In this document: positions 1-5,582 of the stretch, piece by piece
Layout: every line of letters starts with the position of its first letter
Numbering within the stretch: the first letter of the stretch is position 1
Source: CAYVQZ01 sp964453435
GTDB lineage: Bacteria; Abyssobacteria; SURF-5
Assembly: GCA_964453435.1 (NCBI GenBank)
Contig: CAYVQZ010000109.1
Location: 1 to 7,491 of the forward strand
Direction: 5' to 3'
Length of the DNA: 7,491 bases
Translations under genes and position numbers: made by a program
The notes under the pieces: model-generated
Seen by the model: only the letters and a program-made list of their open reading frames with translations
Databases searched by the model: none
What the model was told of the DNA's origin: nothing

Positions 1-10
1 GGACTGTGAA

Positions 11-173
11 ACTGTCTCACGGTTGCGCATTTTGCCGAACAACAAGCTTTGGGGGACTGTGCCCAATTAAGGAATCCCCCGTCCTTCGTTGAGCGCAGCG
101 AAATCCCGCGGACTCGCGAGATAGATTGGCGGACTGCCCCCAAAGCAGGGTATCCCGAATCGTGAGACACACT
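11..173. repeat. Modular intergenic repeat element, copy 1 (E1)
   Basis: This is the first of four related intergenic elements. Its left end (9-24) and right end (158-173) are imperfect inverted repeats: the inner 12 nt, TGTCTCACGGTT, match the reverse complement of the right end at 11 of 12 positions. Inside are GGGGACTGTGCCC (about 54-66), a GAGCGCAGCGAA block (about 91-102), TCCCGCG followed by a degenerate partner (104-120), and GGACTGCCCCC (131-141). A further ACTGTCCCTG piece follows at 173-182. Compared with copy 4 it lacks an internal module of about 44 nt. No transposase is nearby. I interpret it as a non-autonomous MITE- or REP-like element. Open frames across it look like repeat sequence, not genes. 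Confidence 0.6.
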
Positions 174-338
174 CACTGTCCCTGAAACGAAATTTGGTTG
201 CGGCTCTGCCGCCCTGTGTAGCCGAAGAGAAAATATATGCGCTTGTTTCCCGACAACGCCGAATCCCTGCCATCACATACCCACGCGCGACACGAGGGAC
301 TTCCCGTTTTTCCAAATCGTCTGATTATTTGTCTTGTT

Positions 339-351
339 TTGCGATTCGCAA
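339..351. promoter_or_regulatory. 13-bp perfect palindrome upstream of the histidine kinase
   Basis: TTGCGA-T-TCGCAA is a perfect palindrome about 40 nt before the kinase start, in the non-repetitive leader (about 183-392). It could be an operator, but one such palindrome can occur by chance and I see no clear -35/-10 pair beside it. The rest of the leader shows no gene. Confidence 0.2.
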
Positions 352-392
352 TCTCTGCTGCCGCAGTTCCTCGATAACAGGCGGAATAGCGT

Positions 393-1631
393 ATGGACCT
401 CGGAGACAGAAAAGCTGAGCGACTGCTGAACGAACTGGCATACGCTCGCCGGCGGATTGCGGAACTGGAACAATCCGGCGCCGGCCACAGGGGCGCGGAG
501 GAAGCGCTAAGCGCGTCTGAAGCAGAAAACTATCGCGCCATCTTTAACGCCGCGAACGATGCCATTTTTGTGCATGATATCGAGACCGGCGAGATTCTCG
601 ATGTCAATCAGAAAATGTGCGAGATGTACGGATATACCTTGCAGGAAGCCCGTTGCCTGAACGTCGAGTCCCTGAGTATGGGCATCCCGCCGTATACCCA
701 GGAAAATGCCATGTGGCTGATACGGAAAGCGGCGAAGGGTCACCCGCAATTATTCGAATGGATGGCCAGAAACAAAAGCGGAAACCTCTTTTGGGTTGAG
801 GTGAGTCTGAAACGCGTCCCGCTCGGGAAAAAGAATTACATGCTCGCTATCGTTCGGGACATCACGCAGCGAAAAGAAGCGGAGGAGGCTCTGCGGGAAG
901 CCAAGGACCGGCTTGAGGAAAAAGTCGAAGAGCGAACGGAAGAACTGAGGAGAAAAAATCAGGAACTGGAAAGCTTCGCATATTCCGTTTCCCACGACCT
1001 TCAGGCTCCATTGCGGACGATTCAAGGCTGTTGCCGTACCCTGCTTGCCGAACTCGAAGGTCAGATTCACGACAAGCAGCGGCAAAATCTCGCAGCAATA
1101 GGAAAAATTTCCGAGCACATGAACCGCCTGATTGAAGATATGCTTTCCTATGCTCGCCTCGGGACACTAAGCTTCTCCAAAAGCGACGTTTCTCTGGAAA
1201 GTGTCATAAACTACTCGCAGTTCGAGTTGATCGAGGAAATTCGCGCAGCAGGGGCGGAAATAAAGTTTTCGAAGCCGCTGCCTGTTGTTAAGGGCCACGA
1301 GCGCACCCTCGTGCGTTTGATGACCAACTTGTTGAAGAACGCTATCAAATTTGTTCCGGCGGGACGACAGCCCGTGGTTCAAATTAAGGCCGAGAAACGA
1401 GATGATTTTGTCCGCGTCGTCGTTCAGGACAATGGAATCGGCATTCCACCCCAATACAGGGAGAAGATATTCGGCATGTTCGAACGGCTTCATTCACGGG
1501 AAACGTATCCGGGCTCGGGTGTGGGCCTGGCAATCGCGAAAAAGGCGGTCGAGCTGCACGGAGGCCGAATCGGCTGCGACTCGAAGGAAGGCTACGGAAG
1601 CGCATTCTGGTTTGAACTGCCAAACGAATAG
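393..1631 (+). CDS. Soluble PAS-domain sensor histidine kinase
   Basis: The product is 412 residues. It should autophosphorylate on a histidine and pass the phosphate to a response regulator. Domains in order: an N-terminal charged helical segment (about 7-45, probably coiled coil); one PAS domain (about 46-157, from NYRAIFNAANDAIFVHD to MLAIVRDITQRKEAE); a Glu/Lys/Arg-rich linker coiled coil (158-192); a HisKA dimerisation domain with SVSHDLQAPLRTI, phosphoacceptor H201; then the HATPase domain. The HATPase domain has an N box (NLLKNAIKF, 312-320), G1 box (DNGIGI, 346-351), F box (IFGMF, about 359-363) and G2 box (GSGVGLAIA, 374-382). All catalytic motifs are intact. No signal peptide or membrane segment is visible, so it should act in the cytosol. 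The HisKA sequence resembles phytochrome-type kinases (SFAYSVSHDL), but no chromophore-binding GAF/PHY module is present. The ATG is supported by AGGCGG 8 nt upstream. No response regulator is adjacent, so it is an orphan kinase. The PAS ligand is unknown. Confidence 0.95.
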   Translation: MDLGDRKAERLLNELAYARRRIAELEQSGAGHRGAEEALSASEAENYRAIFNAANDAIFVHDIETGEILDVNQKMCEMYGYTLQEARCLNVESLSMGIPPYTQENAMWLIRKAAKGHPQLFEWMARNKSGNLFWVEVSLKRVPLGKKNYMLAIVRDITQRKEAEEALREAKDRLEEKVEERTEELRRKNQELESFAYSVSHDLQAPLRTIQGCCRTLLAELEGQIHDKQRQNLAAIGKISEHMNRLIEDMLSYARLGTLSFSKSDVSLESVINYSQFELIEEIRAAGAEIKFSKPLPVVKGHERTLVRLMTNLLKNAIKFVPAGRQPVVQIKAEKRDDFVRVVVQDNGIGIPPQYREKIFGMFERLHSRETYPGSGVGLAIAKKAVELHGGRIGCDSKEGYGSAFWFELPNE

Positions 1632-1657
1632 CAATCCGCACACTGAGGCTCGGAGCG

Positions 1658-1765
1658 ATGACAACCAATACATCCCAAACACGTGTCGCCGAATTGCCGG
1701 GCGCAGCCATTGGCGCGGCCATTGGCGCGGCCATTGCAAGACTGCCCGACAACCGTTCGGTGTAG
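1658..1765 (+). CDS. Possible 35-residue glycine-zipper peptide with GAAI repeats
   Basis: A short ORF starts 26 nt after the kinase stop, with GAGG at 1645-1648 (9-nt spacing) as a possible ribosome binding site. It begins MTTNTSQTRVAELPG and ends ARLPDNRSV. The centre is three copies of Gly-Ala-Ala-Ile (residues 15-26), giving a GxxxGxxxG glycine-zipper pattern. The 12-bp tandem repeat beneath it is exactly in frame. The hydrophobic stretch is only about 13 residues, short for a membrane span, though it could insert or self-associate. I recognise no family. It could be co-transcribed with the kinase. Alternatively it may be a chance ORF over a tandem repeat, or the start of a decayed longer gene: another frame continues to a stop at 1813-1815 with protein-like codons (VQDIGLCAEIQSKL). 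Confidence 0.35.
   Translation: MTTNTSQTRVAELPGAAIGAAIGAAIARLPDNRSV
1703..1736. repeat. 12-bp tandem repeat, about 2.8 copies
   Basis: The unit GCGGCCATTGGC occurs as GCAGCCATTGGC, GCGGCCATTGGC and a final GCGGCCATTG. The period of 12 keeps any reading frame, so copy-number change would add or remove one GAAI tetrapeptide in the small ORF above rather than shift its frame. Confidence 0.85.
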
Positions 1766-1951
1766 GTTACGTGCAGGACATCGGCCTCTGCGCGGAAATT
1801 CAATCGAAGCTGTGAGACGTGATATGGGGAAAATCGTCGCGCGCGCCTTTCGAGTCCGTCTCACGATTACCAAACCGCAGGGGACTGTCCCCAAAGCGTC
1901 CCTGTTTCTGCAGGCGCCAATTCATTCGCACACCGACGCGCTATTTAGTCT

Positions 1952-1970
1952 CCCCCTTTCATACAGGGGG
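1952..1970. repeat. CCCCCT/AGGGGG hairpin, probable dispersed-repeat fragment
   Basis: CCCCCT (1952-1957) pairs with AGGGGG (1965-1970) around a 7-nt loop, within TCTCCCCCTTTCATACAGGG. No T-run follows on either strand, so it is not an intrinsic terminator. Similar 'CCCCCTTT...AGGGGG' phrases are, from memory, common intergenic repeat debris in environmental genomes. Confidence 0.45.
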
Positions 1971-1982
1971 AAAAGCGGGATT

Positions 1983-2053
1983 GGAAATTCCGGGGACATG
2001 GATTTCTCGGCCGAAGGTCACGCTCCGCGTGATTCCGTGTCCTCGGAATTTCC
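1983..2053. repeat. 71-nt two-tier hairpin, REP/MITE-like
   Basis: The left arm 1983-2002 begins GGAAATTCCGGGGACA. The right arm 2034-2053 is its reverse complement at 18 of 20 positions, and both mismatches would be G-U pairs in RNA. The top of the structure holds a second perfect stem, TCACGC (2018-2023) with GCGTGA (2027-2032), around a 3-nt loop. A 12-nt piece of the arm, AATTCCGGGGAC, recurs at 6961-6972. The form fits a REP-like palindrome of the type mobilised by IS200-like/RAYT transposases. That assignment is inference, since no transposase is present. It lacks a T-tract, so terminator function is unlikely. Confidence 0.6.
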
Positions 2054-2177
2054 TGTTCGACGATTACATTTTCTGCGAAAACACAAGCGCAGGGGACTGC
2101 CCCTGAGCAGAAGACCACCCGGTGGAATTATCGGACACGCAGCCCGCAAAGCACGGTGTCTCGAATCGTGGGACACA

Positions 2178-2203
2178 CTCGTTTCTCCTTTTCACAAAAC
2201 GAG
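2178..2203 (+). promoter_or_regulatory. Short hairpin just upstream of the ankyrin gene start
   Basis: CTCGTTT (2178-2184) and AAACGAG (2197-2203) form a 7-bp stem with a 12-nt loop, ending 9 nt before the ATG. No good Shine-Dalgarno sequence is visible there. The stem could affect translation initiation or could be chance; its left arm overlaps the end of repeat E2. Confidence 0.2.
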
Positions 2204-2212
2204 ACGTGGCAG

Positions 2213-3226
2213 ATGACCGGAACCAAGGCAGGAAAGAGGTCGCTCGGTGGACTCGTCGCCACCGCGCTTGCGCTGGTTGTTTTGCTCTGGAGTTGCGACG
2301 ATCCTCAATCCGAATTGAAACGGTTGAATATCTCCTCCAATCCGGAGGAGTTCACAAAACGCGCGCGACAGGGCGATACCAGGGCGGTCGGGTTGTTTCT
2401 GGAAATCGGAGTTGACCCCGACATCCGGGATGAGGCCGGCAGGACACCCCTGATGAACGCAGTCTCCGCCGGTCATTTCGGCGTTGCGCAAGCGCTCCTC
2501 CGCGGGGGCGCCGACGTGGCGACAACGACCGCCGACGGCAGGACCGCGCTGATGTATGCGGCGGATGCGGGCGAGCTCGAAACAATCAAACTTCTGCTCG
2601 ACCACGGGGCGGATGTCAACGCGAAGACGCTTCACGGATGGACGGCCCTGATGTATGCCGCCGGAAAACGCGATGCCCGGTTGACGCGTGTTCTGCTCGA
2701 GCATGGCGCCGCCCCTGTTAGCAGAGCCGCCGACGGCACAACCCCATTGATGCTCGCCGCCGCCAGCGGCCAACCCGAAACGGTCGCCCTTCTGCTGTCA
2801 GCGCGCTCTTCGGTCAATGTGCGTGACGACGTGGTCGGACGGACCGCCTTGATGGAAGCAATCGAATCCGGCAGCGCCGAGACCGTCCGGCTTCTTCTCG
2901 AAGCCGGCGCTGACGCCAATACCAGCGATATGATGCCGTATTGCCGAACCGCGCTGATGCGCGCCACTGAACTCGGCAGTGTCAATATTGTGAAGCTTCT
3001 GCTCGACCACGGAGCGGATGTCAACGCCCGGGGCTGCAAACACGGATGGACCGCCCTGATGATTGCAGCCCGCGAGGGGCGCCCGAATATCGTCAGGCTG
3101 TTGATACAGAATGGCGCCGATGCGGATGCCGAACTGGATAACGGCGTGACCGCATCGAAGCTTGCCGAAGAGCGAGGAAACCTTGAGATAGCCACCCTGT
3201 TGAAAGGCTCTCCCGACCCGGAATAG
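2213..3226 (+). CDS. Ankyrin-repeat lipoprotein
   Basis: From the ATG at 2213 the product is 337 residues. The N terminus is a lipoprotein signal peptide: basic MTGTKAGKRS, a hydrophobic core (about 11-25), and the lipobox-like LLWSC with Cys28 as lipidation site. Asp29 at +2 would favour inner-membrane retention under the rule known from enterobacteria. From about residue 43 to 332 there are 8-9 ankyrin repeats with the TALMxAAxxG...LLLxxGAD pattern, e.g. GRTALMYAADAG (109-120) and KLLLDHGADVNA (126-137). They should form a protein-binding solenoid outside the cytoplasm. No enzymatic domain is present. Repeats at 74-173 resemble those at 207-308, indicating block duplication. The 2213 start is preferred over the upstream GTG at 2156 because only 2213 puts the signal peptide at the N terminus, and 2156 lies in a repeat. 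No Shine-Dalgarno is obvious. The binding partner is unknown. Confidence 0.9.
   Translation: MTGTKAGKRSLGGLVATALALVVLLWSCDDPQSELKRLNISSNPEEFTKRARQGDTRAVGLFLEIGVDPDIRDEAGRTPLMNAVSAGHFGVAQALLRGGADVATTTADGRTALMYAADAGELETIKLLLDHGADVNAKTLHGWTALMYAAGKRDARLTRVLLEHGAAPVSRAADGTTPLMLAAASGQPETVALLLSARSSVNVRDDVVGRTALMEAIESGSAETVRLLLEAGADANTSDMMPYCRTALMRATELGSVNIVKLLLDHGADVNARGCKHGWTALMIAAREGRPNIVRLLIQNGADADAELDNGVTASKLAEERGNLEIATLLKGSPDPE
2591..3061 (+). repeat. Internal duplication within the ankyrin gene
   Basis: Nucleotides 2591-2622 and 2996-3027 match at 31 of 32 positions, and 2633-2653 matches 3041-3061 at 20 of 21. The two copies are about 405-408 nt apart, the length of four ankyrin repeats. 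The protein pattern (GRT.LM, then KLLLDHGADVNA, then HGWTALM) recurs in the same order, so a multi-repeat block was probably copied as a unit. Confidence 0.7.
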
Positions 3227-3265
3227 CGAAAGCGCCCCGAAGTCGGCATGTCTGAAGTTCGTTTC

Positions 3266-3284
3266 CGACCTCAGAAAGAGGTTG
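3266..3284. other. Small hairpin downstream of the ankyrin gene
   Basis: CGACCTC (3266-3272) pairs with GAGGTTG (3278-3284), one G-U pair, around an AGAAA loop about 40 nt after the ankyrin stop. No T-run follows, so it is not a canonical intrinsic terminator. It could still mark the transcript end or be repeat debris. Confidence 0.25.
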
Positions 3285-3312
3285 CATGGCTGGACCTGCA
3301 AGGAGGATGTAG

Positions 3313-3465
3313 AGACTGTCCCATGATTGCCAAGCGAAGGAGACTGTCCCCTCGGACGGACACACTGTCCCAAGATTTACGGACACGAAGTCCCGCGCAT
3401 TCGTGGGATAGATTCGGGACTGTCCCCCAGGCAAACAACCTTCGCCATGAATCACGGGACAGACT
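3313..3465. repeat. Modular intergenic repeat element, copy 3 (E3)
   Basis: This copy has the best-matched ends. The left end AGACTGTCCCATGATT (3313-3328) matches the reverse complement of the right end (3450-3465) at 14 of 16 positions. Both ends share the local variant TGATT where other copies have CGATT. Inside are GAGACTGTCCCC (about 3340-3351), CACTGTCCC (3363-3371), the TCCCGCG...CGTGGGA hairpin (about 3391-3407) and GGGACTGTCCC (3416-3426). It occupies most of the 317-bp gap between the ankyrin gene and the kinase-uridylyltransferase pair. I see no gene in that gap. Confidence 0.6.
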
Positions 3466-3543
3466 CCTGCGTCCTCATTCCATGCGAGCGCCGAAGAAGT
3501 TTCAGCCGCGAATGAACGCTCGTTTGCAGGATTTGAAATCGTC

Positions 3544-4548
3544 ATGAATATCGAAACCCATGCTTACGCCCGCGCGGGACTTTTGGGAAACCCCTCCGAC
3601 GGATATTTCGGAAAGACAATCTCAATCATAGTCAAAAACTTTTCGGCGCGAATATCGTTGCAAGAGACAGACGACCTCAAGATCGAACCGCTTGACTCAC
3701 GCGAGGGAATATTCGAAAGCATGGATTCCTTGGTCAAGCGCGTAAAATTGTACGGATACTATGGAGGAGCCCGGCTCATAAAGGCCGCCATCGTGAAGTT
3801 CCACGATTATTGCCGGGACAACGATATTCGGCTGGAGAAAAAGAACTTTACAATCCGATACGGCTCATCCATACCCCGCCAGGTCGGGCTGGGAGGCTCC
3901 AGCGCTCTCGTGACCGCCGCATTGCGCGCGCTTTCGCAATTCTATGGCGTTCAAATACCGTTGGACACATTGCCGTCAATCGCGCTCGATGCCGAGGCCG
4001 GCGAACTAGACATAAATGCGGGACTGCAGGACAGAGTCATCCAGGCGTATGAGGGATGCCTCTACATGGACTTCAACCGGCAGGCGATGACCCGAAATAA
4101 TCGCGGCGTCTACGAGCCGCTCGACCCCGAGTCGCTCCCCCCGCTGTTTGTGGCGTACAAGAGCGGATTGGGGAAAGTGTCGGGACATGCCTTGAGCGAT
4201 GTCCGCGCCGGTTTTGACCGCGGAGATGAAAGGGTTATCGGCGCCTTCAACCGGATTGCGTCTCTTGCGGAACGGGGAAAAGAGGCGTTATTGCAGAGAA
4301 ATTACGACCTGCTGTTCCGCATGATGAATGAAAATTTCGACCTCAGAAGCGCAATCATGAAAATAAGCGAGGGCAACCGCGAATTGGTCGAAACCGCCCG
4401 CGCGTGCGGAGCGTCCGCAAAGTTCGCCGGCTCCGGAGGCTCCATCATCGGCATGTGGTCCGGCGACGACATGTGGGCCAGGCTGACACGCGCGCTGAAC
4501 GCTGTTCAGGCAGAGGTTATAAAGCCGATGGTTCTTGAAAGGCATTGA
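3544..4548 (+). CDS. GHMP-family sugar kinase, probable glucuronokinase
   Basis: The product is 334 residues with the three GHMP kinase signatures. These are an N-terminal ARAGLLGNPSDGYFGKTIS region (9-27), an ATP-binding PRQVGLGGSSALV loop (111-123), and a C-terminal AKFAGSGGSIIG (292-303). GLQDR (160-164) places Asp163 as the probable catalytic base. The GNPSDGYFGKTIS, GYYGGARL, IPRQ.GL.GSSA, AGLQDRV.Q.Y.G, MDF and NFDLR phrases match, from memory, plant glucuronokinase (ATP + D-glucuronate to D-glucuronate 1-phosphate, EC 2.7.1.43) along nearly the whole length. That is much closer than bacterial galactokinases or heptose kinases. The next gene starts 6 nt downstream, so the two are almost certainly co-transcribed and its sugar 1-phosphate product would feed the uridylyltransferase. 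The start has only a weak AGGAT 11 nt upstream. The cytosolic location and kinase class are firm. The substrate is inferred: galacturonate or another uronic or neutral sugar is possible. Confidence 0.88.
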   Translation: MNIETHAYARAGLLGNPSDGYFGKTISIIVKNFSARISLQETDDLKIEPLDSREGIFESMDSLVKRVKLYGYYGGARLIKAAIVKFHDYCRDNDIRLEKKNFTIRYGSSIPRQVGLGGSSALVTAALRALSQFYGVQIPLDTLPSIALDAEAGELDINAGLQDRVIQAYEGCLYMDFNRQAMTRNNRGVYEPLDPESLPPLFVAYKSGLGKVSGHALSDVRAGFDRGDERVIGAFNRIASLAERGKEALLQRNYDLLFRMMNENFDLRSAIMKISEGNRELVETARACGASAKFAGSGGSIIGMWSGDDMWARLTRALNAVQAEVIKPMVLERH

Positions 4549-4554
4549 TCGCAT

Positions 4555-5439
4555 ATGATAAGCAAAGCCGTAATTCCGGCTGCGGGCTCCGGCACCCGAT
4601 TCTTGCCCGCCACCAAGGCGCAGCCGAAAGAGATGCTTCCCATTATCGACACGCCGACGATTCAGTACGTCGTCCAAGAGGCGGTCGACTCCGGCATCGA
4701 CGACATCCTCATAATTACCGGAAAAGGAAAACGCGCCATCGAAGACCATTTCGACCGCAATTTCGAACTCGAACAGATTTTGAAAGGCAAGGATGAACAA
4801 AGCCTTGACGCGGTGCGGCGCCTCGCCGAAATGGCCAATATTCACTACATTCGGCAAAAAGAACTTCGCGGACTCGGAGACGCCGTCCGTCACGCCCGAC
4901 ACCATATCGGCCGGGAACCTTTTGCTGTGTTGCTCGGCGACACCATCATCGATTCCCCTGCGCCGGCGACCCGCCAACTGGTCGATTGCTATATGAGGGT
5001 CAAACACTCCGTCGTCGCCGTTGAAGCCGTTCCCCGGGAAAAAGTCTCCAGGTACGGAATCATTGGCGGCGACAAGATTGACGAAAGAATACATCGGGTT
5101 ACCAATCTGATAGAAAAACCCGCTCCCGAAAAGTGCCCGTCGAACCTGGCGATAGCCGGACGCTATATATTGACGCCGGAAATCTTTGACATTCTCGACA
5201 CGCTGCCACCCGGCAAGAACAATGAGGTGCAGCTTACCGACGCCATACGGGCGCTGACCGAACGAGAAGCGGTCTATGCCTGCCTCATCGATGGAACACG
5301 GTACGACATCGGCGACAAGCTGGACTATCTGAAGACGCAAGTCCGCTACGGCTTGATGCGAAACGAATTCCGCCAACCGTTTCTGCAATTTTTAAAAGAT
5401 GTCGTGGACCGATGGAAGGATTTTCCCCCGACCAAATAG
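4555..5439 (+). CDS. galU: UTP:sugar-1-phosphate uridylyltransferase, GalU family
   Basis: The product is 294 residues, the usual GalU/GtaB length. By family it joins UTP and glucose 1-phosphate to give UDP-glucose and pyrophosphate in the cytosol. Visible signatures are AAGSGTRFLPATKAQPKEML (9-28, nucleotide-binding loop), IRQKELRGLGDAV (99-111), the metal-binding VLLGDTIID (125-133, Asp129), NLIEKP (184-189), AGRYILTP (201-208), KNNEVQLTDAI (221-231) and GTRYDIGDKLDYLK (247-260). LGDT replaces the LGDD more usual in GtaB-like members, and GLGDAV replaces GLGHAV; Asp129 itself is kept. The ATG follows the kinase stop by 6 nt, with GAAAGG at 4537-4542 as a weak Shine-Dalgarno inside the kinase gene. 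Pairing with a glucuronokinase-like enzyme suggests it may act on glucuronate 1-phosphate, instead of or besides glucose 1-phosphate. The family is certain; the preferred sugar is not. Confidence 0.93.
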   Translation: MISKAVIPAAGSGTRFLPATKAQPKEMLPIIDTPTIQYVVQEAVDSGIDDILIITGKGKRAIEDHFDRNFELEQILKGKDEQSLDAVRRLAEMANIHYIRQKELRGLGDAVRHARHHIGREPFAVLLGDTIIDSPAPATRQLVDCYMRVKHSVVAVEAVPREKVSRYGIIGGDKIDERIHRVTNLIEKPAPEKCPSNLAIAGRYILTPEIFDILDTLPPGKNNEVQLTDAIRALTEREAVYACLIDGTRYDIGDKLDYLKTQVRYGLMRNEFRQPFLQFLKDVVDRWKDFPPTK

Positions 5440-5582
5440 CCCGGCAGCCATGATTCCCTGACAAAAATTCCCGGCCCCGTCAGACTGCACCAACCAACAG
5501 TGTGACCCGCTGCAATATGTCGATTTCGTGAATTCTTGTCGCAATTTCCATGGGGTGGCTTTCGTAATTATAGTGGCAAGAA
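5440..5582. other. Non-repetitive convergent gap, no gene seen
   Basis: This stretch lies between the uridylyltransferase stop and repeat copy 4. A minus-strand ORF of 23 codons (5480-5551, starting MEIATRIHEIDILQRV) has TATAAT upstream at 5567-5572. There is no matching -35 and no ribosome binding site, so I do not call it a gene. No terminator with a T-run is visible for the upstream operon. Confidence 0.4.

Larger units (their letters stand above)
1853..2179. repeat. Modular intergenic repeat element, copy 2 (E2), enlarged
   Basis: The left end (1853-1868, AGTCCGTCTCACGATT) and right end (2164-2179) are inverted repeats matching at 13 of 16 positions. E2 contains the perfect palindrome GGGGACTGTCCCC (1880-1892) and GGGGACTGCCCC (2092-2103). 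Between these two marks lie about 200 bp absent from the other copies, including a C-run/G-run hairpin and the 71-nt hairpin listed separately. The block from 2100 to 2138 is identical over 39 nt to 5684-5722 in copy 4. E2 fills most of the gene-free gap from 1766 to 2212, and I see no gene there. A GTG at 2156 is in frame with the ankyrin gene but lies inside this repeat, so it is unlikely to be that gene's start. Confidence 0.6.

Noticed and set aside
1812..1864. Inverted pair GTGAGACG (1812-1819) and CGTCTCAC (1857-1864) as a separate operator
   Set aside because: The right arm is the end of repeat copy 2. The left arm is more simply a stray fragment of the same repeat end than a regulatory site.
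2156..2212. GTG at 2156 as the ankyrin gene start
   Set aside because: It lies in repeat copy 2 and would add 19 residues before the lipoprotein signal peptide. The ATG at 2213 gives a normal signal peptide.
2192..3373. Several long minus-strand frames opposite the ankyrin gene
   Set aside because: The plus strand has a signal peptide and 8-9 ankyrin repeats. The antisense frames stay open because the repeat unit is periodic and GC-rich.
3248..3547. 99-codon plus-strand frame before the sugar operon
   Set aside because: It is made almost entirely of repeat copy 3, has no domain and overlaps the kinase start.
4288..5388. 366-codon minus-strand open frame opposite the uridylyltransferase and the end of the kinase gene
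   Set aside because: It lies antisense to two genes with clear family motifs and its translation shows no recognisable domain. Codon bias of the sense genes explains the lack of stops.
5458..5483. CTGAC...GTCAG stem after the uridylyltransferase gene as a terminator
   Set aside because: The stem has only 5 bp, a 16-nt loop, and no T-run on the plus strand.
5480..5551. 23-codon minus-strand ORF starting MEIATRIHEIDILQRV with TATAAT upstream
   Set aside because: There is no -35 at the right spacing (GCCGTG), no ribosome binding site and no recognisable family. It is too short to support.
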